Shown: piece after piece, positions 8,760 through 17,676 of the stretch
Layout of the letters: each line of letters begins with the position of its first letter
Numbering within the stretch: the stretch's first letter is position 1
Source: Myxococcales bacterium FL481
Lineage (GTDB): Bacteria; Myxococcota_A; Polyangia; Nannocystales; Nannocystaceae
Assembly (NCBI GenBank): GCA_006508105.1
Contig: QKPP01000118.1
Span: 1-41,945 of the forward strand
DNA length: 41,945 bases
Direction of reading: 5' to 3'
The notes under the pieces: model-generated
Database searches by the model: none
Seen by the model: only the letters and a program-made list of their open reading frames with translations
What the model was told of the DNA's origin: nothing
Position numbers and translations under genes: made by a program

Positions 8760-10157
8760 CTAGGTCTGCTGCTGTTGTTCGCGGCGATACTCGCTCATCC
8801 GGTACTGGATCTTCCGGGGCGAGATGCCCAAGATCTCGGAAGCCTTGCTCGTGCTGCCACCGACGTGCTCAAGCGTGCGTAAGATCATGTACCGCTCCAT
8901 CTCCGCCAGCGAGGCGCCAGGCACCGGCGGCAACTCGTCGCCGGTGTGGGCCGGACGAAGGATGTCCGGAGGAAGATGCCGTGGTTCGATCTCTCGCCCC
9001 GGGCACAGCACCACGGCTCGTTCGATGCAGTTTTCCAGCTGACGCACGTTGCCGGGCCACTCCGAGTTGACCAGGATCTGCAACGTTCGATCGCGAAAGC
9101 CGAGTACGGTTTTGTGATTCTTCGCCGCGTACCGGGTCAGAAAATGCGAGGCGAGTAGCGGGATGTCCTCTCGCCGCTGTCGCAACGTCGGTGTGCGCAG
9201 CGTGATGACGTTGAGTCGGTAATACAGGTCTTCGCGAAACCGACCGGACGCCACTTCGGCCGCGAGATCACGATGGGTCGCCGCGATGACGCGAACATCC
9301 GACGTGAGCGTCTCCGTACCGCCCACCCGCTCGAAGCGGTGCTCTTGCAGGAATCGGAGCAATCGCACCTGGGCCGCGGCCGGGATGTCCCCGACCTCGT
9401 CGAGAAACAAAGTACCACCATCGGCTTGCTTGATGCGTCCCTCCCGGCGTGCCGTCGCCCCAGGGAACGCACCCTCCTCGTGACCGAACATCTCGCTTTC
9501 GATCACCGCTTCACTCAAAGCCGCGCAGTGCAGGGCGACGAAGGCTCGGTTGCGCCGCGGACTGTGGCGATGCAAGGCCGAGGCGATGACCTCTTTACCC
9601 GTGCCGCACTCGCCCGAGATGAGCACGCTGGCGTCCGAGTCCGCCACCTGGACCACCAGCTGCATCAGCTCGCGAAACGCTGGCGAACGCCCGACCAGCC
9701 CCAGCTGAACCTGCGAGTCGTTGTCCCGCTCGTTGATGAGGTGACGCAGTCGGGCGTTTTCTGCCCGCAATGCGCGACCGTTTTGTACCCGCTCGAGCAA
9801 CAGCAACAGCGCGTCGAGATCGATAGGCTTGGTGATGTAGTCCTCCGCCCCCAAGCGCATGGCATCGACAGCGCTCGACACCGTACCGTACGCCGTCATG
9901 ACTATCGCACTGACGTCCGGGTACTTCTCCCGCATCTTGGCGATAAGCTCGAGGCCATCCATGCCGGCCATTTTGAGATCGGTCAGCAGGATGTCCGGCG
10001 CCCGCTGCTCGGCTCGCCCGAGTGCCTTGAACCCATCCGCGGCCGACCCGACCTCGTACCCCTCGGCACGAAGGAGATCGACCAGCGCGGTGCGGGCGGC
10101 CGTTTCGTCGTCGACGACAAGAATGCGGGTATCAGCGGCGTTGGCGTTCGGACACAT
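8760..10157 (-). CDS. NtrC-family response regulator with variant GAFPGA motif
   Basis: This 465-aa protein has three domains. A receiver domain (1-125) has phosphoacceptor D60 in LLTDLKM and the conserved K110-P. An AAA+ sigma54-interaction domain (about 150-390) has Walker A GECGTGKE (182-189) and Walker B LFLDE (250-254). A Fis-type helix-turn-helix ends the protein (SKASEILGISPRKIQYRM). Such proteins activate sigma54 promoters from upstream enhancers. The L1 loop reads GAFPGA (229-234) instead of GAFTGA, with Pro at codon 9462-9464. That Thr contacts sigma54 in PspF/NtrC, so activity may be altered. It is the last gene of the two-kinase signalling cluster and is probably phosphorylated by one or both kinases. 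The domain assignment is firm; the consequence of the substitution is inference. Confidence 0.93.
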   Translation of the reverse strand: MCPNANAADTRILVVDDETAARTALVDLLRAEGYEVGSAADGFKALGRAEQRAPDILLTDLKMAGMDGLELIAKMREKYPDVSAIVMTAYGTVSSAVDAMRLGAEDYITKPIDLDALLLLLERVQNGRALRAENARLRHLINERDNDSQVQLGLVGRSPAFRELMQLVVQVADSDASVLISGECGTGKEVIASALHRHSPRRNRAFVALHCAALSEAVIESEMFGHEEGAFPGATARREGRIKQADGGTLFLDEVGDIPAAAQVRLLRFLQEHRFERVGGTETLTSDVRVIAATHRDLAAEVASGRFREDLYYRLNVITLRTPTLRQRREDIPLLASHFLTRYAAKNHKTVLGFRDRTLQILVNSEWPGNVRQLENCIERAVVLCPGREIEPRHLPPDILRPAHTGDELPPVPGASLAEMERYMILRTLEHVGGSTSKASEILGISPRKIQYRMSEYRREQQQQT

Positions 10158-10433
10158 AGGACAACCCGAGTTTGCCGCCGATTCGGGCCAGCGCCCAACG
10201 AGGAACGCAAAAGCTGCGGCAGTATGAGGGTCGACGCAGCTTCTGCGGACGTGAGATCAGCGGCGTGGACGTATCCGACCAACACGCCTCCAGTCCGTCC
10301 GCGCGGCCGCGACCGTCGGCGCCGCGACGCCCCGCCGGTCCCGATGGCCGCCCGTGCAATCGAGCCATCGTCGGTCTCGGGCGGTCGCAGGCAGGCCCAC
10401 GCGCTCGCCTCCCCCGAGGCGCGGCACAACTCG
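10158..10433 (-). other. Noncoding interval within the signalling cluster
   Basis: These 276 bases separate the hybrid kinase stop from the response regulator start. No open frame shows a recognisable domain. The length suggests the response regulator may have its own promoter, but I cannot identify a clear sigma70 or sigma54 (-24/-12) element. Confidence 0.5.
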
Positions 10434-11957
10434 CTAGCTGCGCGGACGTGCGGAGCCAGCTCGCTCGGTGATCTGCGCCCGCGAGGGCACGCGACGTGGA
10501 AGCTCCACCTCGACCTGCGTCCCGTTCTCGGAGAACACCCGCATCTCCCCGCCGTGCAGGGCCACGAGGCTGTGACAAATGGCCATCCCAAGCCCCGTCC
10601 CGTTGGGCTTGGTGCTGAAGAATGGCTCGAAGATCCGCTCGAGGTTGTCCGGCGAGATACCATCCCCGTCATCGGAGACGACCACGCGGACCGCGGTCGC
10701 TCCGGGATGCACCCCGATCTCCACGCGTCCGCCAGCTCGCCCGGCCTCGACGGCATTTCCGACAAGATTGAGCAACACCTGCTCGAGTTTCTCGCGGTCG
10801 CCTTCGATGATGACCGGCTCGGACGGGGCGTCGACGACAACTTCGATGTCGGCTCGCTTGGCGGCGGCCCGTTCGAGCTCGACCACCAAGCGTGCCACCT
10901 CGCACAGATCCACGCGCGAAGCGTGGATCTCAGTGGGACGCGCAAACCCGAGAAAGTCGTCGACCAACCGCGACAAGCGCGTGATTTCGCTTTGCACCAC
11001 GCGGACTGGTTCGCCCAGCCGATCGCCGCCGTCGAGCCCCTCGACTCGACGCTCGAGAACTCGTAGCTGCAAGTGCGCCCCGTTGAGGGGGTTGCGGATC
11101 TCGTGGGCCAACCCGGCGGCCAGGGTGCCCACCGCCGCGAGCTTCTCACTGAGTCGAGTGCGTCGTTCAAGCTCCCGCGTCTCGGTGACGTCGAGTCCCG
11201 AGGCATACACGTGCACGCTCGCGTCTGTTTGGCGCAACGCCGAACAGGCCCAGCTGATCCACCGCTCGTGGAGTCCGGCCGCCCCTTCCACCACAATGCG
11301 GTGGTCGTGGGACGCGTGCTCGTGCTGGCCGCCGACCAACGCCGCGACCACCTCCGCGAACTGGTCGCGGTCCTGCTCTCGGACGAAGGTTTGGCCCCAC
11401 GACACCCCCACCAAGTCGCCGACGTCAACCCCCGTCAACGCGGCCGCAGCCCGGTTGGCCCGCACGACTCGCCCCTGACTGTCGAGCACCAAGAGCAAGG
11501 CCTGCACGGTGTCGACCATCGTGCGCAGGTTCGCCTCACTGCGTCGCAGTGCGGCCGACAAGGTGAGCGCCTCGCCGCGAAGCCGGACCTGCTCGAGTGC
11601 TCGAGCCACACTGGATAGCAAGAGTTGGGGGTCAAAGGGCTTGAGCACATAGTCGTAGGCACCCGCTTTGACGGCGGCGATGGCATCGTCGAGCGCCGCA
11701 CTTCCGGTGATGACCAAGACCTCCCGGTCCCCGTCGCCCGCCGCCTTGAGCTCCGGGAGCAACGACAATCCGGTGGCGTCAGGCAATCCGATGTCGACCA
11801 ACGCCACCTCGAACCGGCGCTGCGCCAACTCGAGCGCCTCCCCCACCGTCGTCGCCCGGGCGACGCTGGCTCCTTCGTCGCTGAGGATCTCTTCGAGACT
11901 CGCCGCGAGATCGTCGTGGTCGTCCACGAGCAGGACGCTGGCTCCGTGCAGTGTCAT
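10434..11957 (-). CDS. Hybrid sensor kinase: REC-PAS-HisKA-HATPase
   Basis: This 507-aa cytoplasmic kinase begins with a receiver domain (1-120; phosphoacceptor D55 in LVDIGLPD, then ITGS and VLKPFDP). It continues with a PAS domain (about 145-260), the dimerisation/phosphoacceptor segment with H285 in AHEIRNPLNG, and a GHKL ATPase (NLVGNAVEA, DDGDGIS, GTGLGMAI). ATG at 11957 is chosen because GGAGG lies 5 nt upstream; a start 9 codons earlier lacks one. There is no membrane segment. An N-terminal REC lets another kinase control this one, so the globin-coupled kinase encoded just upstream could feed phosphate into it and then to the NtrC-type regulator. That routing is inferred from gene order. 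Confidence 0.93.
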   Translation of the reverse strand: MTLHGASVLLVDDHDDLAASLEEILSDEGASVARATTVGEALELAQRRFEVALVDIGLPDATGLSLLPELKAAGDGDREVLVITGSAALDDAIAAVKAGAYDYVLKPFDPQLLLSSVARALEQVRLRGEALTLSAALRRSEANLRTMVDTVQALLLVLDSQGRVVRANRAAAALTGVDVGDLVGVSWGQTFVREQDRDQFAEVVAALVGGQHEHASHDHRIVVEGAAGLHERWISWACSALRQTDASVHVYASGLDVTETRELERRTRLSEKLAAVGTLAAGLAHEIRNPLNGAHLQLRVLERRVEGLDGGDRLGEPVRVVQSEITRLSRLVDDFLGFARPTEIHASRVDLCEVARLVVELERAAAKRADIEVVVDAPSEPVIIEGDREKLEQVLLNLVGNAVEAGRAGGRVEIGVHPGATAVRVVVSDDGDGISPDNLERIFEPFFSTKPNGTGLGMAICHSLVALHGGEMRVFSENGTQVEVELPRRVPSRAQITERAGSARPRS

Positions 11958-12066
11958 GCGAACCTCCGCATTGGCGATGGCCACCCATCGGTCGATCGCG
12001 CGGCTGCGGCCGCTGACCCGCCGGGCGTGGATCCGAGAAGTTGGTGTCGTGCGTCAACCATCGCTG

Positions 12067-13212
12067 CTACGCGTGCGGAAAGCAGATCGCAACCTCGGCC
12101 CCGCCCACGAGCCGGTTCTCCGCCCGCACGCTGCCCCCGAGGCGCTCGGCGGCTCGTTTGACCAAAGTCAGCCCCAAGCCGGTGCCCAACCGTTTGCCGG
12201 AAACGAGGGGCTCGAATGCCTTCGGCAAGATCGTCGCGTCGAAACCCGGCCCTGAGTCGAGCACACTCACCGTGACCTCGCCGTCGGCGGCCACGACTCG
12301 CAGCTCGATTTGACCCGGCGCATCGCCAACGGCTTCGACTGCGTTGCGCAGCAGATTCGCGATCGCCTGACGCAGTAACAGGTAGTCCCCCCGCGCGGGC
12401 TGTCGCAGCTCGAGATGCGTGTCCACCCGGATGGCGGGCGGAATCGCGACGTCGTCCAGCGACTCCGCCGCGAGGCGCGTCAGGTCTAACGCGCGGCGCT
12501 CGGCCGGCTCGTCGCGGATGAACGCCAACAGGTTCTTCACGATCGCGCTGCAGTGGTTCACCTGCGCCGAGATCCGGGCCAGGTGCCGGGCGGCCACGGC
12601 GTCTTGGCCGACGCGCTTGCTCAAACTGTGCACCGACAACCCGATGACCCCCAGCGGATTGCGCAACTCATGGCTGATACTCGCCGTGATGTGACCGAGC
12701 GCGACCATCCGTTCCTGCTGACGTCGTTGCAGCGACGCTTCGTCCGCATAGGCGCTCAACATCACGGCGAGCTCGAGGGCAACGACCCGGACGAGCGCGT
12801 CTTGGACCTCGTCACGCTCCGCATGAGCCGTTTCCATCGAGTCGTCGACCAGGTTGCGCAACGCCACGCACACGCGGCTCATCGCCGCCGCGAGAGCATG
12901 CTGCGGCACCTCCCATGCGACGTGGATGCGCCCAAGGCGGGTCCACTGGCCCCAAAACTCCGTGTCATGGGGACCGGTGAGGCCCGAGCGAAGCGCGGCG
13001 GCGATGTCTCGCCGATACTGCGCGAGATCCGGCCGGGGCGCTTCCGCATCACCCTCGATCGTCCGAGCTGGATCCGGCGCGAACCGCTCGTACAGGCACG
13101 CCACGGCCGAGTCGAGGGACCCATCGTGCGCGGAGATCCACGTGCGCAGCCGTGCCGCGTGCCGCGTGTGAAAGGCGACCTCCCGTTTCAACGCATCGAG
13201 CAAAGTCGTCAC
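12067..13212 (-). CDS. Globin-coupled histidine kinase (protoglobin-HisKA-HATPase)
   Basis: The N-terminal about 155 residues match a protoglobin/globin-coupled sensor domain. They end in helices containing GPHDTEFWGQW and LGRIHVAWEVP, where H97 fits the proximal heme ligand. Then come a short coiled linker, the H-box with H181 in SISHELRNPLGV, and an ATPase domain with N, G1 (LDSGPGF) and G2 (GTGLGLTLVKRAAE) boxes. It resembles AfGcHK of Anaeromyxobacter, whose kinase activity depends on heme iron state and O2-type ligands. GTG at 13212 (381 aa) is used because upstream residues look non-conserved; GTG at 13245 is an alternative, and neither has a strong Shine-Dalgarno. It heads a cluster with a hybrid kinase and an NtrC-type regulator, suggesting gas or redox control of sigma54 genes. 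Confidence 0.85.
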   Translation of the reverse strand: MTTLLDALKREVAFHTRHAARLRTWISAHDGSLDSAVACLYERFAPDPARTIEGDAEAPRPDLAQYRRDIAAALRSGLTGPHDTEFWGQWTRLGRIHVAWEVPQHALAAAMSRVCVALRNLVDDSMETAHAERDEVQDALVRVVALELAVMLSAYADEASLQRRQQERMVALGHITASISHELRNPLGVIGLSVHSLSKRVGQDAVAARHLARISAQVNHCSAIVKNLLAFIRDEPAERRALDLTRLAAESLDDVAIPPAIRVDTHLELRQPARGDYLLLRQAIANLLRNAVEAVGDAPGQIELRVVAADGEVTVSVLDSGPGFDATILPKAFEPLVSGKRLGTGLGLTLVKRAAERLGGSVRAENRLVGGAEVAICFPHA

Positions 13213-13623
13213 GACAAGGGTCGAGACGGCGACGGAGGAACACACTGTCGCCGGCCTGGCTGAGGTGGTGGCACGGAGGCTGGTACCCGACCGAGAGTCT
13301 ATTCGACGGGCAACACCCGCCACACGCGCGCGTGCGGCAAACCCTGCGCGTCATCGCGCGGCCGGTCGAAAACTTTGCGGACCGATAACGGAGCGCCGGG
13401 GCTACGGGGCCGAGCGCGTGCGGACAGATGATCCCCAACCCACATCGGGCGTCTCCCAAACTCGTTGCGGAGCGAGTGAAGCGCATTCGCGCCTAGGTCC
13501 AACCGTGACGACCACGGCCGCGGGTGAGGACTGGTCACCCCTCCGCGTCTTCGCGGCGTGTCCCACCAGCTGCGCTCAGTTCGAGCCGACCGCGGTTCGC
13601 CCTGAGCGAGCACCGCCTGCACC
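13213..13623 (-). other. Noncoding interval upstream of the globin-coupled kinase
   Basis: These 411 bases contain no recognisable gene on either strand. They follow the AcuI-like gene (minus strand) and precede the kinase gene, so they should hold the kinase promoter, but no clear -35/-10 pair is visible. Open frames are low-complexity Arg-rich shadows. Confidence 0.5.
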
Positions 13624-14673
13624 CTATCCCCGCGGCATGCCCGGGACGTCGAGGTCGACCAGCACCCGACCGCGCACACGATTGCCCACGTACTCGGCGA
13701 ACACCGCCGTGAGATCTTCCAACGAGACCTCCCGCGTAACGATTTTGTCTAGATGACGCGGTCGCAACTCCGCGGCGAGGCGCTCCCAGATCGACAAGCG
13801 CAACGGGCGAGGCGTGGCCATCGAGTTGATCCCCAGTAGGTTCACGCCGCGCAGGATGAAGGGCATCACCGTGGTGTGGAGCTCGGCACTCCGCGTCAGA
13901 CCCACACTGGCGATGCCCCCCCAAAACTTCATGGACCGAGTCAGCCAGGCGAGCATGTCTCCCCCAAGGTTGTCGATCGCAGCCGCCCAAAGGGCCGATT
14001 CTAGCGGTCGTTGCCCCATCTCCATCTCGTCTCGATGCCACACCGCGCTCGCGCCGAGGGACTTCAGATAGACATCCGCCTCGCGCTTGCCGGTGATGGC
14101 CACGACCTCGTAGCCGCGCCCGGCCAACATGTCGATCGCGAGGCTCCCCACCCCCCCAGTCGCCCCGGTCACCGCCACCGGCCCGGTGCCCGGACGCAGC
14201 CCGTTGTGCTCGAGACGATGGATCGCGAGCGCCGCCGTGAACCCCGCGGTGCCCAGGCTCATCGCCCAACGACTCGAGGTCGAGGCCGGTAGCGGCACCA
14301 CCCAGTCACCCGGCACCCCCACGAACTCCGCGTAGCCACCGTGATGGGTCTCGCCCAGACCGCAACCGGTCACGACGACCTCGTCCCCCACTCGAAAGCG
14401 GGCATCGTTGCTGCGCGCCACGGTGCCCGCCACGTCGATGCCCCCGATGAGGGGAAGACGTCGCAAGATCTTCCCCGCCCCAGTGGCCGCCAACGCGTCT
14501 TTGTAGTTGATCGTCGAGTAACGACCGCGGATCACGACCTCCTCCTCTGCGAGCTCGTCGAACGGGACCGACTCGAGCCGGGCCTCAACCCCCACGACCT
14601 GCCCGGGCGTTCGTTCCCGGATGGGGTGGATCCGGAGTGCTTTGAACTCGGTCGGGATAAGGTCTCGGTTCAT
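13624..14673 (-). CDS. acuI: YhdH/AcuI-family acrylyl-CoA (quinone-type) reductase
   Basis: This 349-aa protein is a zinc-free medium-chain dehydrogenase/reductase. Hallmarks of the YhdH/AcuI group are YSTINYKDALAATGAGKI near the N-terminus, PLIGGIDVAGTV, GETHHGGYAEF, GTAGFTAALAI and the nucleotide loop VTGATGGVGSLA. AcuI reduces acryloyl-CoA to propionyl-CoA with NADPH, used in propionate, 3-hydroxypropionate and DMSP metabolism. The ATG at 14673 gives the normal family length plus a few residues; longer in-frame extensions are Arg/Gly-rich and unlikely. GCGGGG abuts the start rather than being ideally spaced. Neighbours do not indicate a pathway, so the exact substrate is uncertain. Confidence 0.88.
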   Translation of the reverse strand: MNRDLIPTEFKALRIHPIRERTPGQVVGVEARLESVPFDELAEEEVVIRGRYSTINYKDALAATGAGKILRRLPLIGGIDVAGTVARSNDARFRVGDEVVVTGCGLGETHHGGYAEFVGVPGDWVVPLPASTSSRWAMSLGTAGFTAALAIHRLEHNGLRPGTGPVAVTGATGGVGSLAIDMLAGRGYEVVAITGKREADVYLKSLGASAVWHRDEMEMGQRPLESALWAAAIDNLGGDMLAWLTRSMKFWGGIASVGLTRSAELHTTVMPFILRGVNLLGINSMATPRPLRLSIWERLAAELRPRHLDKIVTREVSLEDLTAVFAEYVGNRVRGRVLVDLDVPGMPRG

Positions 14674-14906
14674 CCCCGCATCGTGTGCCTCGCCGCCGGT
14701 CCCGACAAGCTGCTTCGAGCGGCGGACGTGAAACCAGCGAAACCGCCCGACCTCGACGACGAGCCGCACGGAGTCCCCGCGACAGCGGCCACCGGCTCGC
14801 AGATCCGCGGGGGCCCCGACGCAACCCGCCGCCGCCCAGCGGAGCATCTTGCGTCGGCCGCAGATCCCCCGTCCGGCGCGGTCCTGACCCGCCAGACGCA
14901 CGCGGA

Positions 14907-17009
14907 TCAATCAGCGTCGTAGGCCACGTGGACGTCGACGCCCGCGGCGTCCGATTCGCCCCCGAGCTGGATGCGGATCCGGCGGTACGGGTCGTAGAAA
15001 TCGTTGTCGGCGGTGACGAAGCGCCCGCGGGGCGACGCCGGAATTTGACGCAGCTGCTCGCCCAACGAGGCGGCGCGCAACCACACCGCGAGCCCCCGCT
15101 CGATCTCCGGCTTGTGGTCGTCGACCACCGCGTAGCCGGGGAACGCGACGTTGGCATCGAACCCGACCGGCTCGCGATACTCCACGGCGTAAAACGTTCC
15201 GTTGTCGAGCGGAACGATCAGCAAAACCGGCCGGTGCCCCAAAGCCGGTGCAGACGCCGATGCGAGTCCGAACACGCCGCCGGTCTCGGCGATGACCACG
15301 TGACCCGGCTGCAGATAGCCGGCGATCAGCTTGTTGTACGCGCTGTAGTGACGCAAACGCACGGCCATGACATCCGTCGCATCTCCGTAGGCCCAGGCCT
15401 CGCAATCCCCCGCGGTCACATCCCGTAGCGAGGCCCCGACCGTTGTCGCGCCCGGACAGTCCCACGTCCCGGCGTGCCGCAGACCGAAGGTATGCCCCAG
15501 CTCGTGAACGAACGTCTCCGTCTTCGCAAACTGTGTGCTCGCCCAAACCGCACGGCCGCCCCCGTACGCGCCTTGACTCACCCCGTAGACCACGTAGATT
15601 TGGCGATCGTAGGCAGTCAGAAAATCGTTGGGCGGGATGCCATGCTGCCCGCCAGCCACCGAGCGCGCCACCGCGGCCATACGACTGGTATTGCAAGACG
15701 GGAAAAACCCCAGCTCCCGCCCGTTCTGTTCGACGATTTGCGTGCAGTAACTCGCGACGGGGTCGGACACATCGACCCAGTCAAACACGCGCTCGATCTG
15801 CAACGATTGTTGTCCAAACGAGACCTCGTCGATGAATGCGGCCGCGGAGTACGGCAACTCCGACAAGACGCGCTCGAGGTAGCCCACGTCGAACGGTTCG
15901 CTGTCGACGAAGTCCGCGAAGCGAACGGGAAACACCACTGTGCGCAGTGGTTTGACGTGCCCCGATTCCACGCACGATGCGGGTGGCAAGTCGACGACCG
16001 TCAACGGCCCGGTGCGCTCGCGATCGTCGCCGTAGGTCGGCGCGAACGCGTACCGATAGTGCGCCAGCGGGCTCAACCCGTCGACGCCACCGATTGCGGA
16101 CGATACGGCGCCCAGCTCGTGCGCGAGAGCACCGTTGAGATAGATACGAAACCCGGACACCGCCGCCGCGTCGGCCGGGGGCTCCCATTGTAGCTGGCTC
16201 GTATTGCAGCGACGCTCGACGTAGGTCGCGGTGGCGCCAACGACTCGGTGTGGCGCCAGATCGACCGCCGCCTCACAGCCTTGCGTGTCGAACGTGGCTG
16301 CGATCGACGGCGTGGACTCCACGCCGAGGCGGTCGACGGCCGTGATCTCGTACGTGTAGGTCTCGTCCCCAGTGAGCCCGAAATCTTCGATCTGGGGCCA
16401 ACGGGTCGTAGCGATGGGATGGCCGTCGCGATAGACGACGAAATGCTCGAGCGCCGGGCCCCCGACGTTGAGCGCTTGCCAGGACACCCGCGCGGCGCAA
16501 GCCATTCGTTCGCCCGCGTGGATCGGTTCCGCCACGAGCTTGGTGAGCTGAATGCAAACATGCCCCTCGGCGACCACTGCCCCCGCGGCGCAGCTGGTCA
16601 GCGGGTCGCAGCCACAACGATCGATCACGATGCATCCTTGCTCCTCGTGATCGAGATAGCCCTCGGGGCAGACACAAGCCCCGTCGCCGGCCTTGGTGTC
16701 ACGACAAACCCACGGGGCGAAACACTCGCCGGCCGGACAGGGGGTGCACAGTGGCCCGTAGTGCAGCGGGGCGCAGTCGAGACAATCGGAGCCACCCCAC
16801 GGCACGTCGCATCGACACGCACCGTCCACTCCCGGATGACCGCGCCCGTGGCAGGGATCGGGATCGCAGGCTGGCGACAGACAGTCGTCACCGCAAGCCG
16901 AGCCGGTGCAAAACTCGGACTCGTCAAGGGACACATCCACCTCACAGCCCCCCGCGAGACCGACGACCAGCCCGGCGAGTCGCAGCCGGTACGGCGCGGC
17001 CGCGGTCAT
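14907..17009 (-). CDS. Secreted M11 (gametolysin)-like zinc metalloprotease with Cys-rich and FN3-like modules
   Basis: This 700-aa exported protein has the zincin motif HELGHTFGLRH (502-512): zinc ligands H502, H506, H512 and catalytic E503. The Met-turn is DVMAV (M548), followed by HYSAYNKL, which resembles the HFNAPQK segment of peptidase family M11. Residues 1-22 form a hydrophobic signal ending GLAGGC, a weak lipobox. A Cys-rich EGF-like/laminin-like stretch follows (about 30-155: CHGRGHPGVDGACRC and similar), then two fibronectin-III-like modules (about 165-370). ATG at 17009 is chosen because GGCGAG precedes it and it gives the signal directly. It is probably a surface or secreted protease that degrades macromolecules. 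It starts 37 bp after the unknown membrane-protein gene and may share its transcript. Confidence 0.85.
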   Translation of the reverse strand: MTAAAPYRLRLAGLVVGLAGGCEVDVSLDESEFCTGSACGDDCLSPACDPDPCHGRGHPGVDGACRCDVPWGGSDCLDCAPLHYGPLCTPCPAGECFAPWVCRDTKAGDGACVCPEGYLDHEEQGCIVIDRCGCDPLTSCAAGAVVAEGHVCIQLTKLVAEPIHAGERMACAARVSWQALNVGGPALEHFVVYRDGHPIATTRWPQIEDFGLTGDETYTYEITAVDRLGVESTPSIAATFDTQGCEAAVDLAPHRVVGATATYVERRCNTSQLQWEPPADAAAVSGFRIYLNGALAHELGAVSSAIGGVDGLSPLAHYRYAFAPTYGDDRERTGPLTVVDLPPASCVESGHVKPLRTVVFPVRFADFVDSEPFDVGYLERVLSELPYSAAAFIDEVSFGQQSLQIERVFDWVDVSDPVASYCTQIVEQNGRELGFFPSCNTSRMAAVARSVAGGQHGIPPNDFLTAYDRQIYVVYGVSQGAYGGGRAVWASTQFAKTETFVHELGHTFGLRHAGTWDCPGATTVGASLRDVTAGDCEAWAYGDATDVMAVRLRHYSAYNKLIAGYLQPGHVVIAETGGVFGLASASAPALGHRPVLLIVPLDNGTFYAVEYREPVGFDANVAFPGYAVVDDHKPEIERGLAVWLRAASLGEQLRQIPASPRGRFVTADNDFYDPYRRIRIQLGGESDAAGVDVHVAYDAD

Positions 17010-17046
17010 CAACTCGCCACCGGGAGTCGCGAAAGCGGTCCCTCCA

Positions 17047-17676
17047 TCATGACCCGCCCCCGGCCCCGCCATCGGGAGCCCCGGCACCGGCGAGCGGCAA
17101 CACCAACTGCTCTGCCTGCGCCAGCATGGCCAAGCTCACCGCGAGTCGAGCCGCGAGCATCGCCCGACCGCTGACCAACCCGGACCGCAGCACCCAGCCG
17201 GCGACCACCAAACCCACCCCCCAAGTGATCGCGGCCGCGGCCTGACCGACCTGCGTGAGCATCAGCCCCACGACGCCGAATCCCACCATGACCCGCAGCG
17301 CCACCTTGGCGGAGTCCAACGTCGGAGAAGCGGTTTCGGCCGCCTTGGCGCTGACGCGCAGCTCGAACGTGCCGTCGTGCACGCGCAAACCGACCAAGTT
17401 CTCGGCGAGTTTGAGAAACCGCAGCGTCGGTCGCAGCGAACGCGACAGCTGGCGCGCGTCGAGCACGGTGCGGCCGCGCAACACGATCGCCTTGTCCTCG
17501 GGGTCCTCGACCACCATCGACGCCTTGAACGCTTCGGTGAAGACCTCGAGTTCGGCCTCTTGCTTGTCCAGACCGGCTTCTTCGGCCGCGGCAACTCGCA
17601 GCTGGTGCTCGTCGCCCCGCCAACCACCAGAGGGCGTTGCCAACCGACGCAGGGCCTTGTTCTCGGGATCACGCAT
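17047..17676 (-). CDS. Unknown protein with C-terminal membrane hairpin, coupled to coaD
   Basis: I do not recognise this 209-aa protein. Residues 1-120 are soluble and mixed charged. Two hydrophobic segments (about 124-141 and 143-163) form a likely membrane hairpin, and the C-terminus is Ala/Leu-rich ending in a Gly-rich tail. The ATG at 17676 overlaps the coaD stop codon region by 8 bases, which supports translation in the coaD operon. The next gene downstream is the M11-like protease. No enzymatic motif is seen. It is real by its fit to the overlap and its consistent codon use; function unknown. Confidence 0.7.
   Translation of the reverse strand: MRDPENKALRRLATPSGGWRGDEHQLRVAAAEEAGLDKQEAELEVFTEAFKASMVVEDPEDKAIVLRGRTVLDARQLSRSLRPTLRFLKLAENLVGLRVHDGTFELRVSAKAAETASPTLDSAKVALRVMVGFGVVGLMLTQVGQAAAAITWGVGLVVAGWVLRSGLVSGRAMLAARLAVSLAMLAQAEQLVLPLAGAGAPDGGAGGGS

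Noticed and set aside
12879-13486. Minus-strand frames overlapping the globin-coupled kinase start as a separate gene
   Set aside because: They are other-frame shadows of the kinase gene and its upstream region, with no recognisable domain.
14674-14910. An N-terminal extension of the AcuI-like protein by 79 residues
   Set aside because: The extension is low-complexity Arg/Gly/Ala without homology; the family start is at 14673.
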